Of a stretch of DNA of 64,000 nt, positions 27,696-35,820 are shown piece by piece (position 1 is the first letter of the stretch; every line of letters starts with the position of its first letter). Location of the stretch: positions 1-64,000 of the forward strand of contig DAOOPM010000012.1 in the NCBI GenBank assembly GCA_035388225.1, in the 5' to 3' direction. Made by a program: the position numbers and the translations under genes. The notes under the pieces are model-generated. The model was not told where the DNA came from, made no database searches, and saw only the letters and a list, made by a program, of their open reading frames with translations. This stretch comes from SB25 sp029560875. Lineage in GTDB: Bacteria; Bacteroidota; Bacteroidia; Bacteroidales; Tenuifilaceae.

Positions 27696-28688
27696 TTATT
27701 GTCCAATTGATTTTCCTCTCATTACATCCCAAACGCCTTTCATAAACCCAAGTCCATAGCCATATAGTTGGATAAGACTGATGAACATTGCGAGTTTAGC
27801 AATCAACAGGCTGCGTTTACGAATAATTGCATCTAGATTAACTAGTAACATAAATAGCATCAACGGTAATAGGAACATCCACGAAATAAATATTGCACAG
27901 ATAACTAGTCCTACAGAACCAAGCGTGAATGCCAAAGGCAAAAGATGAACCAACTTCAACGTTCCTTTATTCCTACGCGACAGCGTTACTCTTGCATATC
28001 CAAAGTTATAAACCTGACGGTAAAACTGCTTTATACTGGTTCGGCGTTTATGGTAAACATAGGCATCGCTTATCAGCCCAATTTCAAATCCCTGCTTGTA
28101 AATATTGATGCTCAACTCAATATCCTCACCTGCCGCTTTACTTGCAGCGTAACGAACCGAAGGAAAACCTCCAGTCTTTTCAAAAACCTCCTTGGATATT
28201 CCCATATTGAAACTGCGTGGATAGTACTTATCCAACTGCTTTTTACCACCACGAATTCCGCCCGTTGTAAAAAACGATGTCATAGAGTAATCCACTGCCT
28301 GCTGAAGGTTTGTGAACGATTTGTCGGCTCTATCGGGGCCACCAAAAGTATCGAAGTAATTCTCCCTAAGCGATTTTCGCACAGTTGCAATGTATCCGCT
28401 TGGTATAATGCAGTCGGAATCCAGTATTATAAAGTAATTGCCACTGGCACGCTCCATTCCGTAATTACGCGATTGCCCTGGACCAGTATTGGGTTTAAAG
28501 AAATATTTTATATCGAAAACCGGCTTATACTTCTCAATCTGCTCAGTGCAAGTTATGGTTGAACCATCCTCAACAATTACAATTTCAAAATCCCTATCGG
28601 TTTGTTTCGACAAACTATCCAGCAACTCCTCAATCTCGTTGGGGCGGTTATAAACAGGAACTATTAACGAAAGATTTAAATTCTCCAT
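27696..28688 (-). CDS. GT2 family glycosyltransferase with C-terminal membrane segments
   Basis: 330 residues. N-terminal GT-A domain: LSLIVPVYNRPNEIEELL, FEIVIVEDGS, the metal motif ILDSDC, and GEDIELSINI as the catalytic acidic pair. Two to three hydrophobic segments lie at about 235-310. Probably transfers sugars on a lipid-linked or membrane acceptor at the inner membrane. Acceptor and donor unknown. It is the first gene of a short minus-strand unit with queG. Confidence 0.85.
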   Translation of the reverse strand: MENLNLSLIVPVYNRPNEIEELLDSLSKQTDRDFEIVIVEDGSTITCTEQIEKYKPVFDIKYFFKPNTGPGQSRNYGMERASGNYFIILDSDCIIPSGYIATVRKSLRENYFDTFGGPDRADKSFTNLQQAVDYSMTSFFTTGGIRGGKKQLDKYYPRSFNMGISKEVFEKTGGFPSVRYAASKAAGEDIELSINIYKQGFEIGLISDAYVYHKRRTSIKQFYRQVYNFGYARVTLSRRNKGTLKLVHLLPLAFTLGSVGLVICAIFISWMFLLPLMLFMLLVNLDAIIRKRSLLIAKLAMFISLIQLYGYGLGFMKGVWDVMRGKSIGQ

Positions 28689-28856
28689 AAAAGTATCAAT
28701 CTAAAAACGCTTAAAATTAGCGACTTTTATTGCAATACAAAAATGGAGTGATTAAATGGATTTACCGAACCCCAGAACAATTATCAACTAATCGAGAATG
28801 AATTTTACACAGAACAAAAAATCAACTAAATTTGATTGAATTTTAAAACGTATTGT

Positions 28857-29069
28857 ATGCAGGAATTTCAAATTGAATCGGAGTATATTCAACTAGACCA
28901 ACTTTTAAAGGCTTGCCGTTTGGCAAACTCAGGTGGAGAGGCACACTTTTTGGTAGAGAATGGCGATGTTACCCTTAATGGTCAGGTTGAAACACGCAAA
29001 AGAGCCAAGCTCAGGAATGGTGATATTGTAGAGGTTTTTGATGAGACCATAAAAATAGTTAGTAAGTAG
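28857..29069 (+). CDS. S4-domain RNA-binding protein (YaaA/RlbA-like)
   Basis: 70 residues from the ATG at 28857; an in-frame TTG at 28836 would add seven residues but lacks support. The sequence fits a stand-alone S4 RNA-binding domain: YIQLDQLLKACRLANSGGEA, LVENGDVTLNGQVETRKRAK, and LRNGDIVEV. Such proteins bind structured RNA; in Firmicutes relatives sit next to recF/dnaA, which is not the case here. Monocistronic by position. Confidence 0.8.
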   Translation: MQEFQIESEYIQLDQLLKACRLANSGGEAHFLVENGDVTLNGQVETRKRAKLRNGDIVEVFDETIKIVSK

Positions 29070-29149
29070 ATTAATATTTTAGATTTTGAAACGTTAATAA
29101 TAGAAAACTCCATATACTATCTCAATAACTGAATAACTTAATTTGTCAT

Positions 29150-30085
29150 ATGAAAAAGCCAATCCTACTTACATCAATTGCGCTAATAGCAATCCTTTTT
29201 GGTTGCAATAGCAAAAGCAACTCAAACAAGGCAGAAGAACAGATAGTATTCAATGATGCTATTGACATGGAAGCAGCACCTGTGGCAACCAGACAAGATT
29301 ACAAAGCTGACAAGGCAGGTTTCAGGAATGAATCCAACGAGGTTGCACCAAAAATTATTAAAACAGCCAATGTTAGTATGGAGGTGGTTGACTATGCAAA
29401 ATCGAAAAAACAGATTGATTCCATAATAGTTGCATCCAAAGCATACATTACCAGTGAAGGTTTCCAACAATCCGATTTACAGCTTGGAAACAACATGGAA
29501 ATAAAAGTTCCCGCCACAGGATTCAATGGTCTGTTAAAATTGCTAACCACTGTGGCTAAACGTGTCGATTATCAAAACATCTACACACAGGATGTTACCG
29601 AGGAGTATATCGACGTTAAAACCCGAATGGAAAACAAGCGCAAGGTTGAGAAAACATACCTCGATTTACTTCGCAAAACCAGCAATATTGAGGATATCCT
29701 TAAAATTGAAAATAAACTAGGCGAAATCCGTGCCGAGATTGAATCGGCCGAAGGGAGAATGAAATACATCGACCATCAGGTTAATTTAAGCACAATATCG
29801 CTTTACTTCTACCAAAAACTTGAATTCAAGTACACACCCGATGAGATGCCCAGTTTCTGGCAAAAAGTAAAGGAAGCCCTACACGCTGGTTGGAAAGGGA
29901 TTGTATGGGTGCTTATTTTCTTTATGAAAATTTGGCCTGTGTGGGTAATAACCGCAGTTGTTTACCTGATTTGGTGGAAAACAATGGGGCAAAAAAGTAA
30001 AAAATCGGATAAGAAAAAGAAAAAAGACAAGAAAAAGAAAACAAAAGACGACTCCAATCAAACATTCACTCAAGAATCAATATAG
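29150..30085 (+). CDS. DUF4349 membrane lipoprotein
   Basis: 311 residues. Signal with lipobox AILFGC (Cys about 19), an extracytoplasmic DUF4349-like domain (about 65-235) with ITSEGFQQSDLQLGNNMEIKVP and a coiled helical part, a membrane segment at about 252-275 (WVLIFFMKIWPVWVIT), and a strongly basic C-terminal tail of about 30 residues rich in Lys. Function unknown. Similar proteins occur widely near envelope stress and sigma-factor genes. Ends with a clean terminator. Confidence 0.75.
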   Translation: MKKPILLTSIALIAILFGCNSKSNSNKAEEQIVFNDAIDMEAAPVATRQDYKADKAGFRNESNEVAPKIIKTANVSMEVVDYAKSKKQIDSIIVASKAYITSEGFQQSDLQLGNNMEIKVPATGFNGLLKLLTTVAKRVDYQNIYTQDVTEEYIDVKTRMENKRKVEKTYLDLLRKTSNIEDILKIENKLGEIRAEIESAEGRMKYIDHQVNLSTISLYFYQKLEFKYTPDEMPSFWQKVKEALHAGWKGIVWVLIFFMKIWPVWVITAVVYLIWWKTMGQKSKKSDKKKKKDKKKKTKDDSNQTFTQESI

Positions 30086-30089
30086 GCTT

Positions 30090-30118
30090 AAAAAATCCAG
30101 ACAGAGTCTGGATTTTTT
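30090..30118 (+). terminator. Intrinsic terminator
   Basis: Perfect 13-bp stem (30090-30102 / 30106-30118) with a 3-nt loop AGA and a T6 tail, 5 bp after the DUF4349 stop. Confidence 0.88.
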
Positions 30119-30206
30119 CATTACATCGATTTTTTTTTGGAAAAGGGGGGTAACAATTTTGCACCTATCCATATTAAACTATAAAGGGACATTAAAACTT
30201 ATAGCT

Positions 30207-30449
30207 ATGGATATCTTTTACATTGACCTCAAAGCAAAGGAGACCGGTGAATACGAAATGCACCGAAGTGGATGCAAATTCCTTCCCGACCAAACCAAGC
30301 GTTACTATGTAGGCCTATTTGGAACCTGCAACGAAGCGCTTAAAGAAGCAAAAAAATCATTTCCAAAATCCAATGGCTGCCCATTCTGTTGCAAAGCCTG
30401 TCACACAGCAACAGTTAAAAAAGTTAGCCAAAAAGTTGAAGTGGGGTAA
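30207..30449 (+). CDS. Small cysteine-rich protein, Ada-like metal-site pattern
   Basis: 80 residues from the ATG at 30207 (MDIFYIDLKAKETGEYE); a further upstream TTG is unlikely. The motif HRSGCKFLP is followed by YVGLFGTCNEALKEA and NGCPFCCKACHT, giving six cysteines and two histidines that look like a metal-binding site, broadly like the HxxxCxxxL of Ada-type nucleotide/metal motifs. Function not known. Flanked by terminators on both sides, so it has its own transcript. Confidence 0.65.
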   Translation: MDIFYIDLKAKETGEYEMHRSGCKFLPDQTKRYYVGLFGTCNEALKEAKKSFPKSNGCPFCCKACHTATVKKVSQKVEVG

Positions 30450-30505
30450 AAGCCTGCAAGAATAAACCTTACCAACCCATCTCTTTAGGATGGTTTTGAA
30501 GATTG

Positions 30506-30537
30506 AATAGCCAGATTCAAATATCTGGCTATTTTTT
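30506..30537 (+). terminator. Intrinsic terminator
   Basis: 11-bp perfect stem (30506-30516 / 30523-30533) with loop TCAAAT followed by a T tract, downstream of the small Cys-rich gene. Confidence 0.8.
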
Positions 30538-30588
30538 ATTACATAAAACACCTCCATTTGGTTATCAATAGATAAAAAAAAATAAAAA

Positions 30589-30616
30589 TTACGTCTTTTA
30601 TTCTGACTTTTACGTC
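30589..30616 (+). promoter_or_regulatory. Direct repeat TTACGTC x2 upstream of the sigma gene
   Basis: TTACGTC at 30589-30595 and 30610-30616, start-to-start 21 bp (two helical turns), 28 bp before the sigma-factor ATG. Could be an activator site or part of a self-regulated ECF promoter. Confidence 0.45.
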
Positions 30617-30643
30617 GTATCAACAAAGCTTTAAAACGCAAAA

Positions 30644-31186
30644 ATGGAATTAGCTAACGGCCGTAGCAAATTGGAAGAACTGGAAAAGGTAATAACGGAA
30701 TTTCAGGATCAACTTTTTAGTTTTGCTTTTTTTAGAACAGGCAATTTTGCCGACTCGCAAGATATAGTTCAGGATGTGTTTATAAAATTGTATCACGAAA
30801 ATAACAACTTAGATTCTATTAAAAACATCAAACACTACCTGTACCGAAGCATTGCAAACGCCTGTGTGGATTATCACCGGAAAAGCAAAAAACTACAGTT
30901 TGAATCTATTGATACGGCGTCGTTGCCAAATCATCTGCAAGAGAAAGATATATCTGAAAATATGATTCAGATTGAGGAGTACAAAAGGATAAACAAACTC
31001 CTAACCGATTTACCAGATGAACAGGCCGATGTAATTAGACTAAGAATTTTTGACAACCTAAGTTTTGTTGAAATAGCATCGATTCTCGAAATTCCTATTA
31101 CCACTATAAAATCGCGATTTAAATACGGTATTGACAAACTAAAAGTTGGAGTAACAACACAAAAGGAGGTAAAATATGGACTGTGA
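30644..31186 (+). CDS. ECF RNA polymerase sigma factor
   Basis: 180 residues. Region 2 at about 20-90 (FSFAFFRTGNFADSQDIVQD, then FIKLYH and IKHYLYRSIAN) and region 4 at about 120-170 (LPDEQADVIRLRIFDNLSF, then EIASILEIPITTIKSR). Typical length of ECF sigma factors. It should direct RNA polymerase to a small regulon, restrained by the anti-sigma factor encoded immediately downstream with an 11-bp overlap. Confidence 0.92.
   Translation: MELANGRSKLEELEKVITEFQDQLFSFAFFRTGNFADSQDIVQDVFIKLYHENNNLDSIKNIKHYLYRSIANACVDYHRKSKKLQFESIDTASLPNHLQEKDISENMIQIEEYKRINKLLTDLPDEQADVIRLRIFDNLSFVEIASILEIPITTIKSRFKYGIDKLKVGVTTQKEVKYGL
31163..31170 (+). promoter_or_regulatory. Strong Shine-Dalgarno for the anti-sigma gene
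   Basis: AAGGAGGT, 5 bp before the ATG at 31176 and inside the sigma gene. Such strong SDs are unusual in this window and in Bacteroidota, so translation of the anti-sigma may be tightly coupled to the sigma factor. Confidence 0.65.
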
Positions 31187-32519
31187 AAAATGTAAATTAG
31201 AAATGGTTAATCTGTTCGATTTGGAAGTAAATCCAACTGAAGTAGCCGATATTTTAGAACATATCCAGCAATGCCCCAATTGCTTTGTTGAGTACGAAAA
31301 CACAAAAAAAGCTCTGTCAACACTCAAACCTATCCAGCAACCCAATGCCCCATTTTTGCTAAAGCAAAACATTATGAACCAACTAAAAATGGAGGGACAA
31401 AAAATGAGCACTCAAGAAACTAAAGCTGTAAAATTAAATTCAAGATTTAAAAAGGTTCTTAGCATTGCTGCTGTATTTGCCATACTTATGGTGGCAATAC
31501 CAGTACTTGACAACACCACAAATATCTTTAACCATTCGGCTAGAGCTGCCAACAGCTTTTTTGAAAGTTCAATTAAAGCAACGCAGTTTATCAAAAACAT
31601 GGTCATCAAACTGAAGGTTCACACCGATGCTTCGGACAACTTTGCCCTTGTGGGAACAACCTACGACATGGTTGACCACACAATCTACAAGACTTTTGAG
31701 CCCTCTGCGAAATGGAGAATTGAAAAGTCGGGAAGAACTTTGGTTAACGATGGAAACTCCCAATACCTTTTCGTGCCTAAGGTTGATGGATACTTTAAGG
31801 ATTCCAAAACATCTTCCATTGCAGAATGGTTTTTAATACTACTGGAGCCAGAAAGAGTTCTATCGAAGGAACAAAACAATATCAAGGCCGATGGCTCAAA
31901 GTTTAAGATGGAAGAAAAAGAAGGATTGATGTATTTTACAATCACATCGAACGCAAAGGGAAATTTCATTAACGATTACTGCAAGAATAGTTCTATTGAA
32001 GAATCGGATAACCGACGCGAGTATATATTTGACAAAAACACCAAACTGCTTAAAGGATTAAAAATATTTATCCTTGAGGGCAAGAATGAAACGTTAATTG
32101 CAGAAATCACAAGTATTGAATACAACACAACTATAGATGAAAGTCTGTTTAGTATAAATCTACCAAAAGGAACTGAATGGTTTGATTTATCAAGAGAGAT
32201 TAACAACGAAACATTCAAAAACATAAGTAGCAAAAGGGCTGCAGAGTTATTCTTCGAAGGCTTATCAAACAGCAATTGGAAACTAGTGGCACAAACCTTC
32301 GAATTTATCTCGAGCAACGGCCCAAAAGTAAAGGAAGTAAAAGACAAATTTGGTGGCTTAACACTTGTAAAACTGGGCGAACCATTTAAATCGGGTCAAT
32401 ACCCCGGAGAGTTTGTTCCTTACGAAATCAAACTAAAATCGGGCAAAACCATTAAGCACAACCTAGCAGTCCGTAACGACAACCCCAATAAGGTTTGGAT
32501 TGTAGATGGAGGATTCTAA
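31176..32519 (+). CDS. Zinc-finger anti-sigma factor with large periplasmic sensor
   Basis: 447 residues. N-terminal cytoplasmic zf-HC2-type site (CEKC near residue 3 and HIQQCPNC near residue 28), a single membrane segment at about 88-108 (VLSIAAVFAILMVAIPVL), then a long periplasmic part. Residues about 130-330 resemble LolA/RseB-like outer-membrane lipoprotein carrier domains, and about 345-447 look NTF2/SnoaL-like (RAAELFFEGLSNSNW). It likely holds the ECF sigma at the membrane and releases it on an envelope signal. Domain calls for the periplasmic part are by resemblance only. Confidence 0.75.
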   Translation: MDCEKCKLEMVNLFDLEVNPTEVADILEHIQQCPNCFVEYENTKKALSTLKPIQQPNAPFLLKQNIMNQLKMEGQKMSTQETKAVKLNSRFKKVLSIAAVFAILMVAIPVLDNTTNIFNHSARAANSFFESSIKATQFIKNMVIKLKVHTDASDNFALVGTTYDMVDHTIYKTFEPSAKWRIEKSGRTLVNDGNSQYLFVPKVDGYFKDSKTSSIAEWFLILLEPERVLSKEQNNIKADGSKFKMEEKEGLMYFTITSNAKGNFINDYCKNSSIEESDNRREYIFDKNTKLLKGLKIFILEGKNETLIAEITSIEYNTTIDESLFSINLPKGTEWFDLSREINNETFKNISSKRAAELFFEGLSNSNWKLVAQTFEFISSNGPKVKEVKDKFGGLTLVKLGEPFKSGQYPGEFVPYEIKLKSGKTIKHNLAVRNDNPNKVWIVDGGF

Positions 32520-32530
32520 AACACCACAAT

Positions 32531-32562
32531 AAAAAAATCTGGAATTATTTCCAGATTTTTTT
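32531..32562. terminator. Bidirectional terminator
   Basis: 14-bp perfect stem (32531-32544 / 32549-32562) with A7 and T7 ends and loop TTAT. A second inverted repeat TTATACCCA (32561-32569) / TGGGTATAA (32586-32594) overlaps its end and leads to the convergent gene. Confidence 0.85.
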
Positions 32563-32600
32563 ATACCCATAGTAATAGATATTGTTGGGTATAAAGCACT

Positions 32601-33032
32601 CTAGTTTGTGTGATCAAAAATAACCCTCCACTCACTATCAAACTTTTGCCATAGCAAAGAGTAGTAACCACCTAAGGTGTCTTTTTCTCTCTCAAGAGTC
32701 CACTTGCCAACAACAAACATCTGTTTCTCGTTCATTGGCTCAAACGAAATGTAGTTGAAAACCAATTTACCCATTGCGCTTTTATCTGGGTAGGCCTTTT
32801 TGTAGTTATCGAGCGTGGTTTGCCAACCCTTAGTTAGTCCTCTCCGCCCAAGGAAGCGCAAACTATCCGATTTCCAGTAACCGTCCATAAAACCATCAAT
32901 ATCGCCTCGGCTCCAGCATTGAGCCTGTAAATCCATAACAGCCATTATTTCTTTCCTGTCCTGCTCAAAGTTGGAAGTGCTACAACACAGTGTTAATGTT
33001 GCGAGAAGAATAGTTGTTATAATTTGTTTCAT
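32601..33032 (-). CDS. SnoaL/DUF4440-like lipoprotein
   Basis: 143 residues from the ATG at 33032; a longer in-frame start lacks a signal peptide. Lipobox LTLCC with Cys at 17 or 18. The mature part has the NTF2/SnoaL pattern of DUF4440 proteins: MDLQAQCWSRGDIDGFMDGY, SLRFLGRRG, TLDNYKKAYPD and WRVIFDHTN at the end. These cone-shaped domains bind small ligands, and some are enzymes; no catalytic assignment is possible. Stand-alone gene. Confidence 0.75.
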   Translation of the reverse strand: MKQIITTILLATLTLCCSTSNFEQDRKEIMAVMDLQAQCWSRGDIDGFMDGYWKSDSLRFLGRRGLTKGWQTTLDNYKKAYPDKSAMGKLVFNYISFEPMNEKQMFVVGKWTLEREKDTLGGYYSLLWQKFDSEWRVIFDHTN

Positions 33033-33341
33033 GTTTTGACAATATAGTGCTAATCTGAACGAAAGGTATTTTAAAAGTAAAAGAATATTATTGTTTCTTG
33101 ATAGAATTTGCAAAATAATTTAAGTTTTTAAACAATCTCTTTTTCCGATTTGTCTGTTAATTGAATAATCTGTTAAATCTTCTTAAATTGCATATGAGTA
33201 AAGTGTGCTTATAGTTCATTGCTAGTGTTTTGCGCTTTTGAGTTGTATTGCAAAGCATGTTTTTTAAAGGTATAGTGGCTGCTTTAATTTTTAACTTTGC
33301 CTAAGAACAGTTGTTTTAACCATAACAGTAAATCAATTTGT
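33033..33341. other. Gene-free divergent spacer, 309 bp
   Basis: AT-rich region between the SnoaL-like gene (minus) and the aspartase fusion (plus). It contains the -7 box at 33292-33299; no other structured element or ORF was recognised. Confidence 0.5.
33292..33299 (+). promoter_or_regulatory. Candidate -7 box for the aspartase fusion gene
   Basis: TAACTTTG followed by C, 42 bp before the ATG at 33342. The upstream TTTG element is not exact. Its position overlaps an in-frame TTG at 33297 and argues against that TTG as the start. Confidence 0.45.
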
Positions 33342-35201
33342 ATGGATAATAATAAGATTGTAGGCTTCTTGCAAAAGATAGAGCTTTTCAGGGGTCTTAA
33401 CGATAAAGAACTTGGTAGTCTTGCTAAAGGAGTTACTGAGCACAAGTTTGATGTTGGGGAAATGCTTTTTCGCGAAAATGGTCCACGCGAAGGTATTATG
33501 ATTATTTACGATGGTGAAGTAGAACTGTTCAAAAGTAACCCATTTGGAGTAGAGTTGAAGTTAACCTACTTTTCCAGTGGCGATTTTCTTGGTGAGGGTG
33601 CATGGGCAAGCAACTCACCTCATTCCACATCGGCTCGTGCACTTAAGCCTACTGTGGTGTTTAAAGTTGAGAATGATGTGTTAAGCAAGAATGCGGAAAT
33701 AAGTGTTAAGGTTCTTGCTAATATAACCCGAGTAATTCAGCGTAGAATGCGCCATGCAAATAACCGAATGGTTAATCCTGCATCGCAATACGAATCGGGG
33801 AGTACAAGGATTGAGCATGATTTGCTGGGCGAAAGAGATGTTCCGGCTGAATGCTATTATGGTGTCCAAACATTGAGAGCCATAGAAAATTTTAATATCT
33901 CCGGTGTAACCCTAAACTTCTTCCCTGATATAATTGATGCTTTGGCAATGGTTAAGCAAGCTGCAGCAGAGGCTAATTTTGATTTGGGCTTGATTGATGA
34001 GAGAGTAAAAGAGGCCATTGTGCTGGCTTGCCTAGAAATTACTCATGGTAAATTTCACAACCACTTTGTGGTTGATATGATTCAGGGCGGCGCAGGAACA
34101 TCTACTAATATGAATGCCAATGAGGTTATTGCCAATAGAGCACTCGAAATAATGGGCTATTCTAAAGGAGAATACAAGCATTGTCACCCCCTAAACCATG
34201 TCAACCTTTCACAATCAACTAACGATGCCTATCCTACTGCTGTAAAAATTGCCATATACAACTCCAATATTAAACTGGTTAAAGTGTTGGAGCTGCTTAT
34301 TGAGTCATTTAGACATAAAGCGAAGGAATTTGCCCACGTAATAAAGATGGGCAGAACACAACTACAGGATGCAGTGCCCATGACATTAGGGCAAGCATTC
34401 GAGGCTTATGCTGTTACATTAGGGGAGGAGATAGATAGGTTAAATCAGAATGCAAAATTATTCCTCGAAATTAACATGGGGGCTACTGCCATTGGAACTG
34501 GTATAAATTCTGAACCCGAGTATCCTGAAAAAGTCTTGGAACATTTAAGGCGAATTACAGGAATGGAGTTAGTGTTGGCCGCTAATTTGGTAGAAGCAAC
34601 TCAGGATACGGGAGCTTTTGTTATGTATTCATCGGCAGTTAAGCGTTTGGCTGTTAAACTTTCTAAGATTAGCAACGATTTACGCTTACTATCCTCTGGG
34701 CCAAGAACAGGTTTAAATGAGATAAATCTCCCACCTATGCAACCAGGCTCGTCAATTATGCCAGGAAAGGTAAATCCTGTTATTCCTGAGGTTGTGAATC
34801 AAATTGCGTTTAAGGTAATTGGTAACGATTTAACGGTAACTCTTGCCGCTGAAGGTGGACAGCTGGAACTGAATGTTTTTGAACCAGTAATTGTTCAGAG
34901 CATTTTTGAATCAATTGAAATGCTTAAAAACGGTATGAACACGTTAAAGTACCGTTGTGTTGATGGTATTACTGCCAACGAGGAGCATTGCAAAAATATG
35001 GTTTATCATAGTATTGGACTTGTAACAGCACTCAATCCGTATATTGGATACGAGGCTTCAACTCAATTAGCTAAAGAGGCATTAGTTTCTAATAGAGGAG
35101 TTTATGAACTGGTTTTGGAGAAAGGGCTACTTACAAAAGAACAGTTAGATATGATACTCGCCCCCGAGAATATGATTAAGCCTCGTAAGATGAAACTTTG
35201 A
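33342..35201 (+). CDS. aspA: Aspartate ammonia-lyase with N-terminal cyclic-nucleotide-binding domain
   Basis: 619 residues, about 150 longer than usual aspartase. Residues 1 to about 130 are a CAP-type cNMP-binding domain (LFRGLNDKELGSLAKGV, then GDFLGEGAW). In the phosphate-binding cassette the Glu of GE is kept but the usual Arg (as in ERSAWVRA of CRP) is a His in PHSTSARA. Residues about 150-615 are a full aspartase/fumarase-superfamily enzyme: TRIEHDLLGERDVP, GGAGTSTNMNANEV, HPLNHVNLSQSTND and the signature GSSIMPGKVNPVIPE. It interconverts aspartate and fumarate plus ammonia. The fusion suggests allosteric control by a nucleotide or by another small ligand. Confidence 0.88.
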   Translation: MDNNKIVGFLQKIELFRGLNDKELGSLAKGVTEHKFDVGEMLFRENGPREGIMIIYDGEVELFKSNPFGVELKLTYFSSGDFLGEGAWASNSPHSTSARALKPTVVFKVENDVLSKNAEISVKVLANITRVIQRRMRHANNRMVNPASQYESGSTRIEHDLLGERDVPAECYYGVQTLRAIENFNISGVTLNFFPDIIDALAMVKQAAAEANFDLGLIDERVKEAIVLACLEITHGKFHNHFVVDMIQGGAGTSTNMNANEVIANRALEIMGYSKGEYKHCHPLNHVNLSQSTNDAYPTAVKIAIYNSNIKLVKVLELLIESFRHKAKEFAHVIKMGRTQLQDAVPMTLGQAFEAYAVTLGEEIDRLNQNAKLFLEINMGATAIGTGINSEPEYPEKVLEHLRRITGMELVLAANLVEATQDTGAFVMYSSAVKRLAVKLSKISNDLRLLSSGPRTGLNEINLPPMQPGSSIMPGKVNPVIPEVVNQIAFKVIGNDLTVTLAAEGGQLELNVFEPVIVQSIFESIEMLKNGMNTLKYRCVDGITANEEHCKNMVYHSIGLVTALNPYIGYEASTQLAKEALVSNRGVYELVLEKGLLTKEQLDMILAPENMIKPRKMKL

Positions 35202-35205
35202 TTGT

Positions 35206-35235
35206 TTTGCATTTTGTAACAAATTATTACCTTTG
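35206..35235 (+). promoter_or_regulatory. Promoter for cdd
   Basis: TTTG (35206-35209), 18-bp spacer, TACCTTTG (35228-35235): a full Bacteroidota-type promoter directly after the aspartase stop. The start codon at 35288 lies 52 bp downstream. Confidence 0.7.
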
Positions 35236-35238
35236 AAG

Positions 35239-35269
35239 GGCAACTGTAGTCGTTTTTTTTACAGTTGCC
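35239..35269 (+). repeat. Perfect hairpin in the cdd leader
   Basis: GGCAACTGTA (35239-35248) and TACAGTTGCC (35260-35269), 10 bp perfect, with a T-rich 11-nt loop. It begins 4 bp after the -7 box and ends 18 bp before the cdd ATG, so it occupies the start of the leader or overlaps the transcription start region. Confidence 0.6.
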
Positions 35270-35287
35270 TAATTTAAATATTGCAAA

Positions 35288-35782
35288 ATGAGCCAATTTA
35301 AGGAGTTTGTAGTAAAGTATTCCGAGTATAAGAGCGAAAAGGAACTTACCCCTCTCGAAATCAATTTGATTCAAAAAGCTAAGGACGTATTGGTTACAAG
35401 TTACTCTCCGTATTCTCATTTTAGAGTTGGTGCTGCAGTTTTGCTGGAGAATGGTGAAATTATTTCTGGAAGTAATCAGGAGAATGGAGCCTATCCTTCG
35501 GGACTATGTGCTGAGCGAGTTGCATTATTCTATGCAGGTGCTAAATTTCCTAAGGTTCCAGTGGTTTCCATTGCAATTGTAGCCAGCTATATGGATGAGA
35601 TAATTCAAGCACCTATATCTCCATGTGGTGCTTGTAGGCAAGTAATGATTGAGTATAGGAATATAGGTGCAAAGCCATACTCCGTAATCATGGTAGGGCA
35701 GGAGAAGATTGTTAAAATTGAAGATGTACGTTTTCTTTTGCCTTTCAGCTTCTCTAACGTTGATGATGCTGCACAAAAGTAG
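35288..35782 (+). CDS. cdd: Cytidine deaminase
   Basis: 164 residues, homotetrameric-type length with a short N-terminal extension. Zinc and catalytic motifs: GLCAERVALF (Cys and the proton-shuttle Glu) and SPCGACRQVM (two Cys). SHFRVGAAVL begins the substrate-binding part. It deaminates cytidine and deoxycytidine in pyrimidine salvage in the cytoplasm. It has its own promoter and a leader hairpin. Confidence 0.94.
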   Translation: MSQFKEFVVKYSEYKSEKELTPLEINLIQKAKDVLVTSYSPYSHFRVGAAVLLENGEIISGSNQENGAYPSGLCAERVALFYAGAKFPKVPVVSIAIVASYMDEIIQAPISPCGACRQVMIEYRNIGAKPYSVIMVGQEKIVKIEDVRFLLPFSFSNVDDAAQK

Positions 35783-35820
35783 TGGTAACCCTAAGTGTTT
35801 CTTTTGAGGGGCTTTAGTCC

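Noticed and set aside
30159..30206. TTG start giving a 96-residue small Cys-rich protein
   Set aside because: The extra residues show no conserved character and the ATG at 30207 gives a well-formed start.
33297..33341. TTG start extending the aspartase fusion by 15 residues
   Set aside because: The TTG overlaps the -7 promoter box, so the transcript would not include it; the ATG at 33342 begins the cNMP domain.
35783..35820. Terminator between cdd and the membrane protein
   Set aside because: Only 4-bp stems could be formed; not convincing.
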